64,000 nt of DNA from positions 3,457-67,456 of the forward strand of contig JBFMHF010000019.1 of assembly GCA_040752975.1 (NCBI GenBank), read 5' to 3'. Made by a program: the position numbers and the translations under genes. The notes below the pieces were generated by a model. The model worked only from the letters and a program-made list of their open reading frames with translations, did no database searches and was not told the DNA's origin. The stretch is from JADLDB01 sp040752975. GTDB lineage: Bacteria; Myxococcota; Myxococcia; Myxococcales; Myxococcaceae. Position 1 is the first letter of the stretch, and every line of letters starts with the position of its first letter. Below are positions 53,441-62,595 of this stretch, in pieces.

Positions 53441-54670
53441 ATGTTGGTGCCCCGCCCTCAACGGACTCGCCGCCGCTGGTGGATCAGCGCGCTGGTGGCC
53501 GTGGTGCTCGCGCTCGGCGCCCACGTCGCCTTCTTCGCCTTGCTGGTCTTCGCGGCGCTGATGGGCTGGACCGGCGGGCCGCCTCCGCAGGCGACGTCGA
53601 ACAAGCCGGTGGTGCTGCGCGGCCTGTCCGACGAGCAGTGGGCGAAGAACCGCGGCCCCGACGCGCCCGACTCGAGAGACTCGCCCCGCTTCGCGAAGAA
53701 GGACGCCCCGAAGAAAGAGCAGAAGAAGCCCGAGGAGATCCCCCAGGGCCAGGTGGTGGACGTCGCGCCCGGAAACGGGGAGGTCGACCCCAACGCCAGG
53801 TACATCGCCGAGACGAACAACAAGGCCGCGAAGGAGACGCGCGCGAAGGAGCAGACGGCCTTCTACCGGAACGCGATGCCCCAGCGAACGTCTCCCCAGA
53901 AGATCGAGGGCAGCGGCCACGACGACGTCTCGAAGGCACAGCGCTCGGGCAACGACGGCCTGGGGGATGACGATCGCCCGCTGCGCGAGAGGCCGGCGAA
54001 GCTGGCCTTCGAGGTGCCCGACGTGAAGCGCCAGCAGGAGGTCGCGATCAAGCCCTCGGTGGGCGGACCGGGCGTGGCCGTCGCCAACCGCGAGGAGGCG
54101 GAAGAGACGAAGGGCAACTCGAACCGCCTCAACATCACCCCGGGCCTCGTCAACCCCGAGGGCGAGGAAGGCTCCGCCGGCCGCAGGGGCACGCCGGGCG
54201 CGCTCAACCTGCTGCCGTCCCCCGCGGTGCTGGACAAGATCACCGGCGCCGCCGCGAACGATCACCTGCAGGACGTGGAGGAAGGCGACGGCACCTTCCT
54301 CTCCACGCGCGAGTGGAAGTACGCCAGCTTCTTCAACCGCGTGAAGCAGTCGGTGGGCCAGCAGTGGAACCCGGTCTCCCAGCTGCGGCTGCGGGATCCC
54401 ACCGGCAACGTCTACGGCGGGCGCGATCGCTACACGCTGCTCACCATCACGCTGGACCAGCAGGGGCGGCTGAAGGACGCCTACGTCGAGAAGAGCTCCG
54501 GCCTGGACTTCCTCGACCTCGAGGCGATCAAGGCCTTCGAGCGCGCGCAGCCCTTCCCCAACCCGCCGCCGGGCATCCTGGCCGCCGACGCGACGGTGCG
54601 CTTCCAGTTCGGCTTCTTCCTCGAAATGTCTGGACGCCCGGGGATGCGCTTGTTCCGATCGGCTGACTGA
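53441..54670 (+). CDS. TonB-type energy-transducing protein
   Basis: A 409-residue protein with one N-terminal membrane segment (WWISALVAVVLALGAHVAFFALLVFAAL), a charged, proline-poor linker of low complexity and a C-terminal TonB-like domain ending in SGLDFLDLEAIKAFERAQPFPNPP, the core signature of TonB family ends. It should carry proton-motive energy to an outer-membrane receptor or to gliding/secretion machinery; the long linker is typical for myxobacterial members. A GTG one codon earlier (53438) is an alternative start. Confidence 0.85.
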   Translation: MLVPRPQRTRRRWWISALVAVVLALGAHVAFFALLVFAALMGWTGGPPPQATSNKPVVLRGLSDEQWAKNRGPDAPDSRDSPRFAKKDAPKKEQKKPEEIPQGQVVDVAPGNGEVDPNARYIAETNNKAAKETRAKEQTAFYRNAMPQRTSPQKIEGSGHDDVSKAQRSGNDGLGDDDRPLRERPAKLAFEVPDVKRQQEVAIKPSVGGPGVAVANREEAEETKGNSNRLNITPGLVNPEGEEGSAGRRGTPGALNLLPSPAVLDKITGAAANDHLQDVEEGDGTFLSTREWKYASFFNRVKQSVGQQWNPVSQLRLRDPTGNVYGGRDRYTLLTITLDQQGRLKDAYVEKSSGLDFLDLEAIKAFERAQPFPNPPPGILAADATVRFQFGFFLEMSGRPGMRLFRSAD

Positions 54671-54723
54671 CAGCGGCGGCGCCTGGAATCGACCGCCGGC
54701 GCGTCGAACGCGGGTGCGAGGCG

Positions 54724-55620
54724 ATGACGGAGGCGCGGCAGGCCCGGCAGGAACGAGCGCAGGAGCGCAGCCGCGCGATCCGCGTCGTGCTGTGGGCGAT
54801 CCTCGCGGCGAACTGGGCGGTGGCGGCGGCGAAGGTCGCGCTCGGGCTGGCCATCGACTCCACGGCGATGACCGCCGACGGCCTCCACTCCTTCATCGAC
54901 GGCGGGTCCAACGTGATCGGCCTGGTGGCGATGCACTTCGCCTCGCAGCCCGCCGATCACGAGCACCCGTACGGGCACCAGAAGTTCGAGGCCCTGGCCG
55001 CCCTGGCGATCGGCGTGATGATCGGCATGGGCGTACTGGAGCTGGGCCGGATGGCCTGGCGGGCCATCGTCCTGGGGGTGCAGCCCCAGGTGGGCCCCGA
55101 GGCGGTGCTGGTGATGGTGGGGACGCTGGCCGTCAACCTGGCGGTGACGCGCGTGGAGCGCTCCTGGGGCCAGAAGCTCGGGAGCGCGCTCTTGCTGGCC
55201 GACGCGAAGCACACCCTGTCCGACGTCTTCGTCACCGGCGCGGTGCTCGCTTCCCTCGGCATGAGCTGGCTGGGCGTGCGGCGGGCCGACGGGGTGGTGG
55301 CGCTGGGCGTGCTGCTCTTCGTCGCGTGGACGGGGTGGACCATCATCCGCCAGGCGGTGGGGATCCTCGCGGACTCGGCGCGGATCGAGCCGCAGAAGAT
55401 CCGCGACGCCGTGCTGGCCCTGCCGGACGTGCTGGCGGTGCACGACATCCGCAGCCGCGGGATGGAGGGCAGCGTGTACGTCGATCTGAAGATCGACGTC
55501 GACGCCGACGCCAGCGTGGAGAGCGCCCACAAGCTGTCTGACGCCGTCGAAGAGACGCTGACGAGGGCCTTCCCGGAGATCGTCGACGTGGTGGTCCACG
55601 TCGAGCCCCGCGCGCGGTGA
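54724..55620 (+). CDS. cation diffusion facilitator (CDF) transporter
   Basis: The 298-residue protein has the CDF layout: about six membrane segments, metal site A residues in TADGLHSFIDGGSN and in LLADAKHTLSDV, the cytoplasmic EHPYGHQKFE loop and a C-terminal dimer domain (SRGMEGSVYVDLKIDVDADAS). CDF carriers export Zn2+, Mn2+ or Fe2+ in exchange for protons; the metal here is unknown. The end is directly against the convergent GAF kinase gene. Confidence 0.93.
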   Translation: MTEARQARQERAQERSRAIRVVLWAILAANWAVAAAKVALGLAIDSTAMTADGLHSFIDGGSNVIGLVAMHFASQPADHEHPYGHQKFEALAALAIGVMIGMGVLELGRMAWRAIVLGVQPQVGPEAVLVMVGTLAVNLAVTRVERSWGQKLGSALLLADAKHTLSDVFVTGAVLASLGMSWLGVRRADGVVALGVLLFVAWTGWTIIRQAVGILADSARIEPQKIRDAVLALPDVLAVHDIRSRGMEGSVYVDLKIDVDADASVESAHKLSDAVEETLTRAFPEIVDVVVHVEPRAR

Positions 55621-57408
55621 TCACGCGTCGGGAGTCCCGGCGGGGATGCGGATCTCGAAGGTGCTGCCCTTGCCCACCTTGGACTTGCAGTCCACGGTGC
55701 CGCCGTGCTCCTGGGCGATCTTCCGGACGATGGCCAGGCCCAGCCCGGTGCCGTGCTTCTTGCCCGCGGTGACGAAGGACTCGAACAGCTTGCCGGCGAT
55801 CTCCGGCGGAATGCCCGGGCCGTTGTCCTGGGTGCGGAAGACCAGCTCGCCGCGCTCCCGCTCCACCGACACCACGAAGCGCCCGCCTTCGGGCATCGCG
55901 TCGAGGGAGTTGCGCGCGAGGTTGAAGATCGCCCGCCGCAGCTTGGCCTCGTCGAAGCGCGCCATGCCGGTGTAGCCGACCTGCACTTTGCACTCGACCT
56001 TCGAGCCAGAGAACTCCTGCTGCAGCGCCTCGTCGAGCTCCTTCATGAAGACGTGCAGGTACACCTTGCGCACGAAGATGGTGCGCTCTCCCCGGGCGAA
56101 GGCCAGCGTCTCGCGCTGCATGGCCGACACGTTCTCGAGCTGCGCCAGGATCGCCTTCGACATCTCCGCGCGGGTCTGCGCGTCGTCCTCCACGGCCATC
56201 ATCTCGGCGTACCCGGCGATCACCGTCATCGGCGTCCTGAGATCGTGCAGCACTCCGGCCATCAACTGACCGATCGCCGCCAGCCGGGCCTTGCGCTCGG
56301 CCTCCTCGCGGGACTGGCGCAGCACCAGCGCGCGGCCCACCTGCCCCGCCAGCAGCACCGCCAGCCGCTCGTCGCCCGGGGTGAAGCCGCCCGGCTTGTT
56401 GAGGAGCTCCAGCGCGCCGAGGTTCTTCCCCTGGGCGTGGATCGGCACGCACAGCACCGCGCCCACCGGGTAGCCCAGCTTCTTCGCCAGCGCGCGGTCG
56501 AAGTGATCGCTCGAGTTGGCGTCGTCGACGCGCACCACCTCTCCCGACGCCGCCACGAAGCCGGCGATGCCCTGCCCGGCCTTGATCCGCACCGACTTGA
56601 GCGCCTCGCTCCGTTCCCCACGCGCAGATCGGAAGTAGAGGCTGTCGCGATCGTCCTCCACCAGGAGCACGCTGCCCGCCTTCGCGCCCATCACCTCGGT
56701 GGCGCGGGTGAGGATCCGATCGAGGAGATCCGTTTGATCGCCGGTGCCGGAGATCGCCTGCTCGACCTCGAAGAGCACGTCGAGATCGTGCGCGCGGCGA
56801 GACAGCTCGGCGCTGCTCTCCCGAAGCTCCTCCACCAGCAGCACGTGATCGAGCACCGCGGCCACCTGCGAGGCGACCCCCTCGGCCAGCGCCTTGTCTT
56901 CGCCGTTGAAGACGTCGATGCGGCGATCGAGCACCTGCAGCACGCCCATCACCCCGCCGGACATGTGGCGGAGCGGCGTGGCGATCACCGAGCGGGTGCG
57001 GAAGCCCGTCTTCTTGTCGATCTCCGGGTTGAAGTGGATGTCGGAGTACGCGTCGCCCAGAAGCAGCGTCTTCCCGGACTTGAAGACGTGGCCGGCGATG
57101 CCGAGGTTGGCCGCGATGCGGATCTCCTTGAGGCTGGTGCCCCGGAGCACGCGGCTCCACAGCTCGTCGGTGGAAGGATCGTACATGAACAGCGTGGCCG
57201 CCTCGGCGCCCAGCAGCCGCGTGAGGCGATCCATCACCGTGGACAAGAGCCCGTCGACGTCGCGCGCCCGGCTGATCTCCGCGCCGATCTCGATCAGCGC
57301 CGTGAAGCGCTCGGCCTGCCGGGCGACGGAGGCTTCCAGCGCCGTCAAGCTGGACGCCAGCCCCGACACCAGCGACCCCGGATCCGTCTTCACCGCGTTG
57401 CGCGCCAT
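55621..57408 (-). CDS. soluble tandem-GAF sensor histidine kinase
   Basis: The 595-residue protein has a short coiled start, GAF1 (about 40-190, with TLFMYDPSTDELWSRV), GAF2 (about 215-360, with SVLLVEDDRDSLYFRSA and GYPVGAVLCVPIHAQG), HisKA (GVLHDLRTPMTVIAGYAEMM) and HATPase (ARNSLDAMPEGGRF, GTGLGLAIVRKI). All kinase motifs look intact. There is no partner response regulator next to it, so it is an orphan kinase. ATG 57408 has GGGGAGAG 9 bases upstream; the longer open frame from 57465 lacks support. Confidence 0.9.
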   Translation of the reverse strand: MARNAVKTDPGSLVSGLASSLTALEASVARQAERFTALIEIGAEISRARDVDGLLSTVMDRLTRLLGAEAATLFMYDPSTDELWSRVLRGTSLKEIRIAANLGIAGHVFKSGKTLLLGDAYSDIHFNPEIDKKTGFRTRSVIATPLRHMSGGVMGVLQVLDRRIDVFNGEDKALAEGVASQVAAVLDHVLLVEELRESSAELSRRAHDLDVLFEVEQAISGTGDQTDLLDRILTRATEVMGAKAGSVLLVEDDRDSLYFRSARGERSEALKSVRIKAGQGIAGFVAASGEVVRVDDANSSDHFDRALAKKLGYPVGAVLCVPIHAQGKNLGALELLNKPGGFTPGDERLAVLLAGQVGRALVLRQSREEAERKARLAAIGQLMAGVLHDLRTPMTVIAGYAEMMAVEDDAQTRAEMSKAILAQLENVSAMQRETLAFARGERTIFVRKVYLHVFMKELDEALQQEFSGSKVECKVQVGYTGMARFDEAKLRRAIFNLARNSLDAMPEGGRFVVSVERERGELVFRTQDNGPGIPPEIAGKLFESFVTAGKKHGTGLGLAIVRKIAQEHGGTVDCKSKVGKGSTFEIRIPAGTPDA

Positions 57409-57480
57409 GTCGTCGAGCTCTCCCCTGCCGAGCGCGGGAGTGTAGCCCCAGAAGTCAGCGCCCAAGAGGACGAAGTCTCT

Positions 57481-60222
57481 TCAGTGCGCCTCCGCCCACG
57501 ATCGGCCCGTGCCCACGTCCACCACCAGCGGCACGCGGAGCTCGGCCACCTGCGCCATCACCCGCCTGGCCTGCGCCGCCAGCGCTGCCGCCTCGCCCTC
57601 GGGCGACTCGAAGAGCAGCTCGTCGTGGACCTGCAGCAACATGCGCCCCGACAGGCCGGCCGCGGGGATGGCGCGATCGAGCTCCAGCATCGCCCGCTTC
57701 ACCAGATCCGCCGCGGTGCCCTGGATGGGCATGTTGATCGCCGCGCGCTCGGCCGCCATCGCCACGGCCCGGTTGCGGGACACGAGATCCGGCATGTAGC
57801 GGCGCCGCCCGAAGAGGCTCTCGACGTAGCCCGAGCGCTTCGCCTTCTCGATCGTCTCGTCGACGTAGCGCGCGATGCCCGGGAAGCGCGCGAAGTAGCG
57901 ATCGATGATCGACTTCGCCTCCTCCACGGGGATGTTGAGCCGGGTCGACAGCCCGTGCGCAGACAGCCCGTAGGCGATGCCGTAATTCACCATCTTCGCG
58001 GCGCGGCGTTGATCCGCCGTCACCGCGTCGATCGCCACGCCGAACACCTCCGCGGCGGTGCGCGCGTGCACGTCGGCGTCCTCCGAGAAGGCCCGCACCA
58101 GGCCCTCGTCACCCGAGATGTGCGCGAGGATCCGCAGCTCCACCTGGCTGTAGTCCGCCGACACCAGTACCTGCCCGGGGCCCGCCACGAAGGCCCGGCG
58201 GATCTGCTTCCCCAGCTCGGTGCGTATGGGGATGTTCTGCAGGTTGGGGTTGGTCGACGACAGGCGCCCGGTGGCGGCCGCGGCCTGGTGGAAGGTGGTG
58301 CGGATCCGTCCGTCCGCGCCGATCAACGTGGGCAGCGTGTCGAGGTAGGTGGACTTGAGCTTCGCCACCTCGCGGTACTCCATGATCGCGCGGGGCAGAG
58401 GGTGCTCCTCGGCCAGCTTCTCCAACACCTCGTGATCGGTGGACGGGCCGGTCTTCCCTTTCTTGAGGATCGGCAGCTTGAGCTCCTCGTAGAGGACCTG
58501 CGCGAGCTGGATCGGCGAGCCGACGTTGAACTCGCGCCCCGCGTGCTCGTACACCTTCTGGAGCAGCGCCCCGCACGCCGCGTCCACCTGCGAGGAGATC
58601 TCCGCCAGCGCAGCGCGGTCGATCAGCACTCCGGCCGCCTCCATCTTCACCAGCACCGGCACCAGCGGCAGCTCGAGCTCTCGGGCCAGCGTCGCCAGTC
58701 CCACGCCCTCCGCCTCGGTCCACAGCTCGGGCGCGAGACGATCGATCGCGTCTGCCGCGGCGCCGAAGAAGGAGGCCCGGCGTGACACCGGCACCTCCGC
58801 CAGCGCGGCCTTCGCCCGACCCGCTACGCCGTCTGGCCAGGACGGCAGCTCGGTGCGCAGGCGCTCGCGGGCGAGATCGGCCAGCGCGTGCTCCTTGCGC
58901 GACGGGTTCAGCAGGTACGAGAGGAGCTCGATGTCGGTGGCGAGGCGCACCCCCTCGATGCCCACGGAGCGCAACAGGTGCAGCAGGGTCTTCCCGTCGT
59001 GGGCTGCCACCTCGAGCCCGGGACGGGTGAGCGCCGGTGCCAGCGCTTCGCGCACTGCCGCGCCGCCCACGCTGGCCACGTCCAGGTAGAAGCAGCTCCC
59101 GCCCGCCAGCACCCCCAGCCCCGCCAATGTCGCCGAGTGCGGCTCGCCGTCGAAGGCAGGCGCGAAGGACACCCGCGCGGCTCCCCCCACCGCCTTCACC
59201 ACCTCGCCGAGCCCGGCGACGTCCGCCACCACCTTCGCTTCCTGGTGCAGGGGCGTCGGCGGAGGCGCCGGCATCTCGCCGATCAACCGGAAGAACTCGA
59301 GCTCGGTGAAGAGCGCCCGCGCTTCGGCCTGGTGCAGCTCCCGGCGCCTGAGCGCCTCGGGATCCACGTCGAGAGGCAGGTCGTGGCGGAAGCTGACCAG
59401 CTCGAGCGCCCGCAACAACTGCTCGCGGTTCTCCTTCAAGGCCGCGCGCGTCTTCGGCTTCGCCACCTCGTCCACGCGGGCCAGCAGCGCGTCGACCGAG
59501 CCGAACTGCTTGAGCAGCTCCGCGGCCGTCTTGGGCCCGATGCCCGGCACCTTGGGGATGTTGTCGATCGGATCGCCCACCAGCGCCTGGTAGTCGCGCA
59601 GCTGCGCCGCGGTGACGCCGTACTTCTCCAGCGCGTCAGCCTCGGTGATCGGCTTGTCCTTCACCGGATCGAAGAGGCGGACGTCCTCGGCGAGCAACTG
59701 GAGGAGATCCTTGTCGCTGGAGATGATCTCCACCTGGAAGCCCTTCGCGCGGGCCCGGTCCACCATGGTGGCGATCACGTCGTCGGCCTCCCACCCTTCC
59801 ACCTCGAGGATCGGGAGGTTCAGCACGTCGGCCACCCTGCGGATCAAGCCGAACTGCGTGACGAGATCGGCGGGGGGCGCTTCGCGGTTGGCCTTGTACT
59901 GGGGATCGATGGCGAGGCGGCCCTTGCGGCTGTCCTTGTCGAAGCACAGGGCGAGGTGGGTGGGCTGCCGCTCACGCAGCAGCTTGAGCAACATGCGCGC
60001 GAAGCCCAGCACCGCGTGGGTGGGCACGCCCTTCGACGTCGTGAGCGGTGGCAGCGCGTGGTACGCGCGGAAGATGAAGCCGGACGCGTCGACGAGGGTG
60101 AGTGTCTTCGGGCCAGCAGGCGCCGACGGCTGCTGGGACTGGGCGGCGGTGGGGGGCGCTTCCTGCGGCCTGGGCGCGGGCGCCGGGTCGAACGAGAAGA
60201 GCTCCCCCTGGCGCGAGACCAT
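57481..60222 (-). CDS. polA: DNA polymerase I with inactive-looking 3'-5' exonuclease domain
   Basis: The 913-residue enzyme has an N-terminal 5' nuclease (VDASGFIFRAYHAL, CFDKDSRKGRL, DKDLLQLL, GDPIDNIPKVPGIGPKTA) and a complete family A polymerase (VSADYSQVELRILAHISGD, MVNYGIAYGLSAHGL, LLQVHDELLFE). In between, the exonuclease motifs seem lost: the DxE of motif I is replaced (SFAPAFDGEPH), and the motif II and III acidic residues are replaced (AHDGKTLLHL; FFGAAADAI). ATG 60222 gives an extended start before the nuclease (a Pro/Ala/Gln-rich 35-residue lead). The open frame continues into the upstream gene. Confidence 0.95.
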   Translation of the reverse strand: MVSRQGELFSFDPAPAPRPQEAPPTAAQSQQPSAPAGPKTLTLVDASGFIFRAYHALPPLTTSKGVPTHAVLGFARMLLKLLRERQPTHLALCFDKDSRKGRLAIDPQYKANREAPPADLVTQFGLIRRVADVLNLPILEVEGWEADDVIATMVDRARAKGFQVEIISSDKDLLQLLAEDVRLFDPVKDKPITEADALEKYGVTAAQLRDYQALVGDPIDNIPKVPGIGPKTAAELLKQFGSVDALLARVDEVAKPKTRAALKENREQLLRALELVSFRHDLPLDVDPEALRRRELHQAEARALFTELEFFRLIGEMPAPPPTPLHQEAKVVADVAGLGEVVKAVGGAARVSFAPAFDGEPHSATLAGLGVLAGGSCFYLDVASVGGAAVREALAPALTRPGLEVAAHDGKTLLHLLRSVGIEGVRLATDIELLSYLLNPSRKEHALADLARERLRTELPSWPDGVAGRAKAALAEVPVSRRASFFGAAADAIDRLAPELWTEAEGVGLATLARELELPLVPVLVKMEAAGVLIDRAALAEISSQVDAACGALLQKVYEHAGREFNVGSPIQLAQVLYEELKLPILKKGKTGPSTDHEVLEKLAEEHPLPRAIMEYREVAKLKSTYLDTLPTLIGADGRIRTTFHQAAAATGRLSSTNPNLQNIPIRTELGKQIRRAFVAGPGQVLVSADYSQVELRILAHISGDEGLVRAFSEDADVHARTAAEVFGVAIDAVTADQRRAAKMVNYGIAYGLSAHGLSTRLNIPVEEAKSIIDRYFARFPGIARYVDETIEKAKRSGYVESLFGRRRYMPDLVSRNRAVAMAAERAAINMPIQGTAADLVKRAMLELDRAIPAAGLSGRMLLQVHDELLFESPEGEAAALAAQARRVMAQVAELRVPLVVDVGTGRSWAEAH

Positions 60223-60248
60223 GCGGGGCGAGGTAGCACGGCGGGGAG

Positions 60249-62576
60249 CTAGTTGCAGCCCTGCTCGGCCATGGCCGCCTCGGCCTGCTGCTTGAAGCCA
60301 TCGCCGTCCACCGCGAAGTCCAGCACCTGCTGCAGCTGCGCGCAGTTCGACGCCTGATCCAGCGTGGTGCGCGCCCTCTGGGTGCAGACGTTGGTGAGCG
60401 CCTTCAGGAGATCGATGTTGCCACGGCTGAAGGACGCCCCCAGCTTCCAGATCTTGCAGGCCTGCCGGAAGTCCTTGCGATCGGCGAGCGCCTTGCCGCG
60501 CTGGTAGCAGTTGGACGACATGGTCTCGACGATGGTGCGGCGGACGAAGGACGGGCGGCGGTCCACCTCGCGGCGGCGATCCTCTTCCGTCATCTTCGCG
60601 GCGCGGTCCCCCAGCATCAGCTTCTCGTCGAGCGCGAGCGCCTTCTTGAAGGGCTCTTCCGCCTTGTCCGGCCGCTCGTTGGTCAGCTCGGTGACGCCGT
60701 TCTGGTAGTAGTTGATGACGTTGTTGACGTCGAGCAGCAGGTTGCGGGCGCTCTGATGGTGCTGGGCCTTGCTGACGTTCTCCAGCACCTTCTGGATCGG
60801 CACCGGCGCCTCGTTGAACTTGCCGTCGAAGTACAGCGTCATCGCGCGGCCGAGCTCGGGCTCGGGGAAGCGCTTGGCCAGCTCTTCCTTGAAGGCCTTG
60901 CCCGGATCGGGCGGAGGCGGCGGCGGACGGAAGGCGGGGATCTCGGGGCACTGCCACATCGGCTCGCCGGGCTTCACCCGCTCGCGGGCCTTCAAGAAGT
61001 TGATGTACAGCGGATCCTTCGGGCGCCAGTCGGACTTGCCGAGCGGGCCTTCCAGCTTCAGCTTCGTCAGCGCCGGCGGGTAGAGCTCGGAGATCTCCAT
61101 CGTCTGGCAGGCCAGCCGCGCATACACCTCGCAGCGCAGGTACGCGTTTTCCCACTTGGCGTTGCTCGCGTACGTCTTGCAGTCCGCGGCCGCCTGCTTC
61201 TTCACCTCAGCCACCGGCTCCTTCGACGCCGAGAGCGCCCGCAGGAAGTACACCGGACAGTCCGGCTTCACCTTCGCGTAGGCGTCGAGCGCGTCCTCGA
61301 GCCGGCCGGACGCCTGGAGCTCCTTCGCCTTGTTGAGGTTGTCCTCGCAGAGCTTCTCGACCCTGATCTTCTTGAGGAGCTGGTTGGCTTCCTCGTGGAT
61401 CGGCTCGATCTCGATGATCTTGTCGCAGGCCGCCTGCGCGCGCGCCCAGTCCGGCCGGCTGGTCTCCGCCGAGGAGTACTGCCGGCACTCGGCCAGGAGC
61501 GACTCGATCTGCGTGACGGGATCGTCTTCCACCACGGGGGCCTTGCTGGCGCCTGGCCCCATCGCCACGGGCCCCTGATCGACCACGTCGGGCGGCGCGG
61601 TGAGCGCCTTCACCAGCACCAGCACGAAGAGCAGGCCCACCACCGAGCCGCCGATGATGATCAGCCGCTTCTTCCTGGGATCGAGCGGCGGCCCGCTGCT
61701 CTCCGCGGTGGGCACGTGGCGGAGGTCGTCGTCGTCTTCTTCGCGGCTGCGCAGGGCCCGGCTGGGGCGATCACCCGAGCTGCCCGGGCGCTTCACCGGC
61801 GCGCGCGAGCCCGACGGGCTGCCGGTCTCGAACATCAGCTCGACGATCCCGAACTGGATGATGTCGCCGGGGTTCAGGATCGTATCTTCGGAGATGGGCG
61901 CGCCGTTGACGGTGGTGCCGTTGGCGCTGCCGAGATCGCGCAGGACGACTTCCCGGCCGTTCACCACCACCTCGGCGTGCCGGCGGCTGACGGAGTCGTC
62001 GTCCACCTGGAGATCGACGCCCGCCACGCGCCCCACCAGCATCGTCCCCGAGAGCGCGAAGGTCTGCCCCGTCACCGGCCCGGTGAGGCCGCGCAGCTGA
62101 GGCCCCGTGGCGCGCTGGGGCCCGGGGCGCTTCGCCAACGCCGAGCCCGCCCCCCCCGAAGAGGGCTTCACCGCCGCCACCACGCGCGTCGAGCGGGGCG
62201 CGGCGCTGGCCTTGATCGGCTTGCCCTTCGAGGTGGTGGGCTCCTTCGACGGCTTGGCGCCAGCCTTGCTGGCCTTGGGCAGCGGCTTGCTGCCCAGCTT
62301 GAGCGAGATCTCGTAGTCGCCGATGACGATCTGGCTCTTGGAGCTCAGCTTGACGGCCGCCTCGATCCGCTCGCCGTCCACCCACGTGCCGTTGGCGCTG
62401 CCCACGTCCTCGAGCAGCACGTCGGCGCCTTCCACGTAGAAGCGGGCGTGGTTGCGGGACACGCCGCCCTCGGACAACACGAGATCGTTCCCGTCCGCGC
62501 GGCCGACCGTCAGCTGGCCGGCCACGTCCTGTTCCTGCTGGCTCCCGTCGGGGTTGCGGATGACCAGGGTCGGCAT
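60249..62576 (-). CDS. double-FHA membrane protein with TPR-like C-terminal half
   Basis: The 775-residue protein has two FHA domains that bind phosphothreonine: one in the first 75 residues (GRADGNDLVLSEGGVSRNH, GSANGTWVDGE) and one near 175-245 (GRVAGVDLQVDDDSVSRRH, GSANGTTVNG). A single membrane segment (RLIIIGGSVVGLLFVLVLVKAL) near 312 follows, then a helical periplasmic half with TPR-like pairs and nearly ten cysteines. Its gene follows the CpaF gene by 19 bases. A partner Ser/Thr kinase is expected but does not lie beside it here. Confidence 0.85.
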   Translation of the reverse strand: MPTLVIRNPDGSQQEQDVAGQLTVGRADGNDLVLSEGGVSRNHARFYVEGADVLLEDVGSANGTWVDGERIEAAVKLSSKSQIVIGDYEISLKLGSKPLPKASKAGAKPSKEPTTSKGKPIKASAAPRSTRVVAAVKPSSGGAGSALAKRPGPQRATGPQLRGLTGPVTGQTFALSGTMLVGRVAGVDLQVDDDSVSRRHAEVVVNGREVVLRDLGSANGTTVNGAPISEDTILNPGDIIQFGIVELMFETGSPSGSRAPVKRPGSSGDRPSRALRSREEDDDDLRHVPTAESSGPPLDPRKKRLIIIGGSVVGLLFVLVLVKALTAPPDVVDQGPVAMGPGASKAPVVEDDPVTQIESLLAECRQYSSAETSRPDWARAQAACDKIIEIEPIHEEANQLLKKIRVEKLCEDNLNKAKELQASGRLEDALDAYAKVKPDCPVYFLRALSASKEPVAEVKKQAAADCKTYASNAKWENAYLRCEVYARLACQTMEISELYPPALTKLKLEGPLGKSDWRPKDPLYINFLKARERVKPGEPMWQCPEIPAFRPPPPPPDPGKAFKEELAKRFPEPELGRAMTLYFDGKFNEAPVPIQKVLENVSKAQHHQSARNLLLDVNNVINYYQNGVTELTNERPDKAEEPFKKALALDEKLMLGDRAAKMTEEDRRREVDRRPSFVRRTIVETMSSNCYQRGKALADRKDFRQACKIWKLGASFSRGNIDLLKALTNVCTQRARTTLDQASNCAQLQQVLDFAVDGDGFKQQAEAAMAEQGCN

Positions 62577-62595
62577 GGAGAGACTCGTACCTCGA

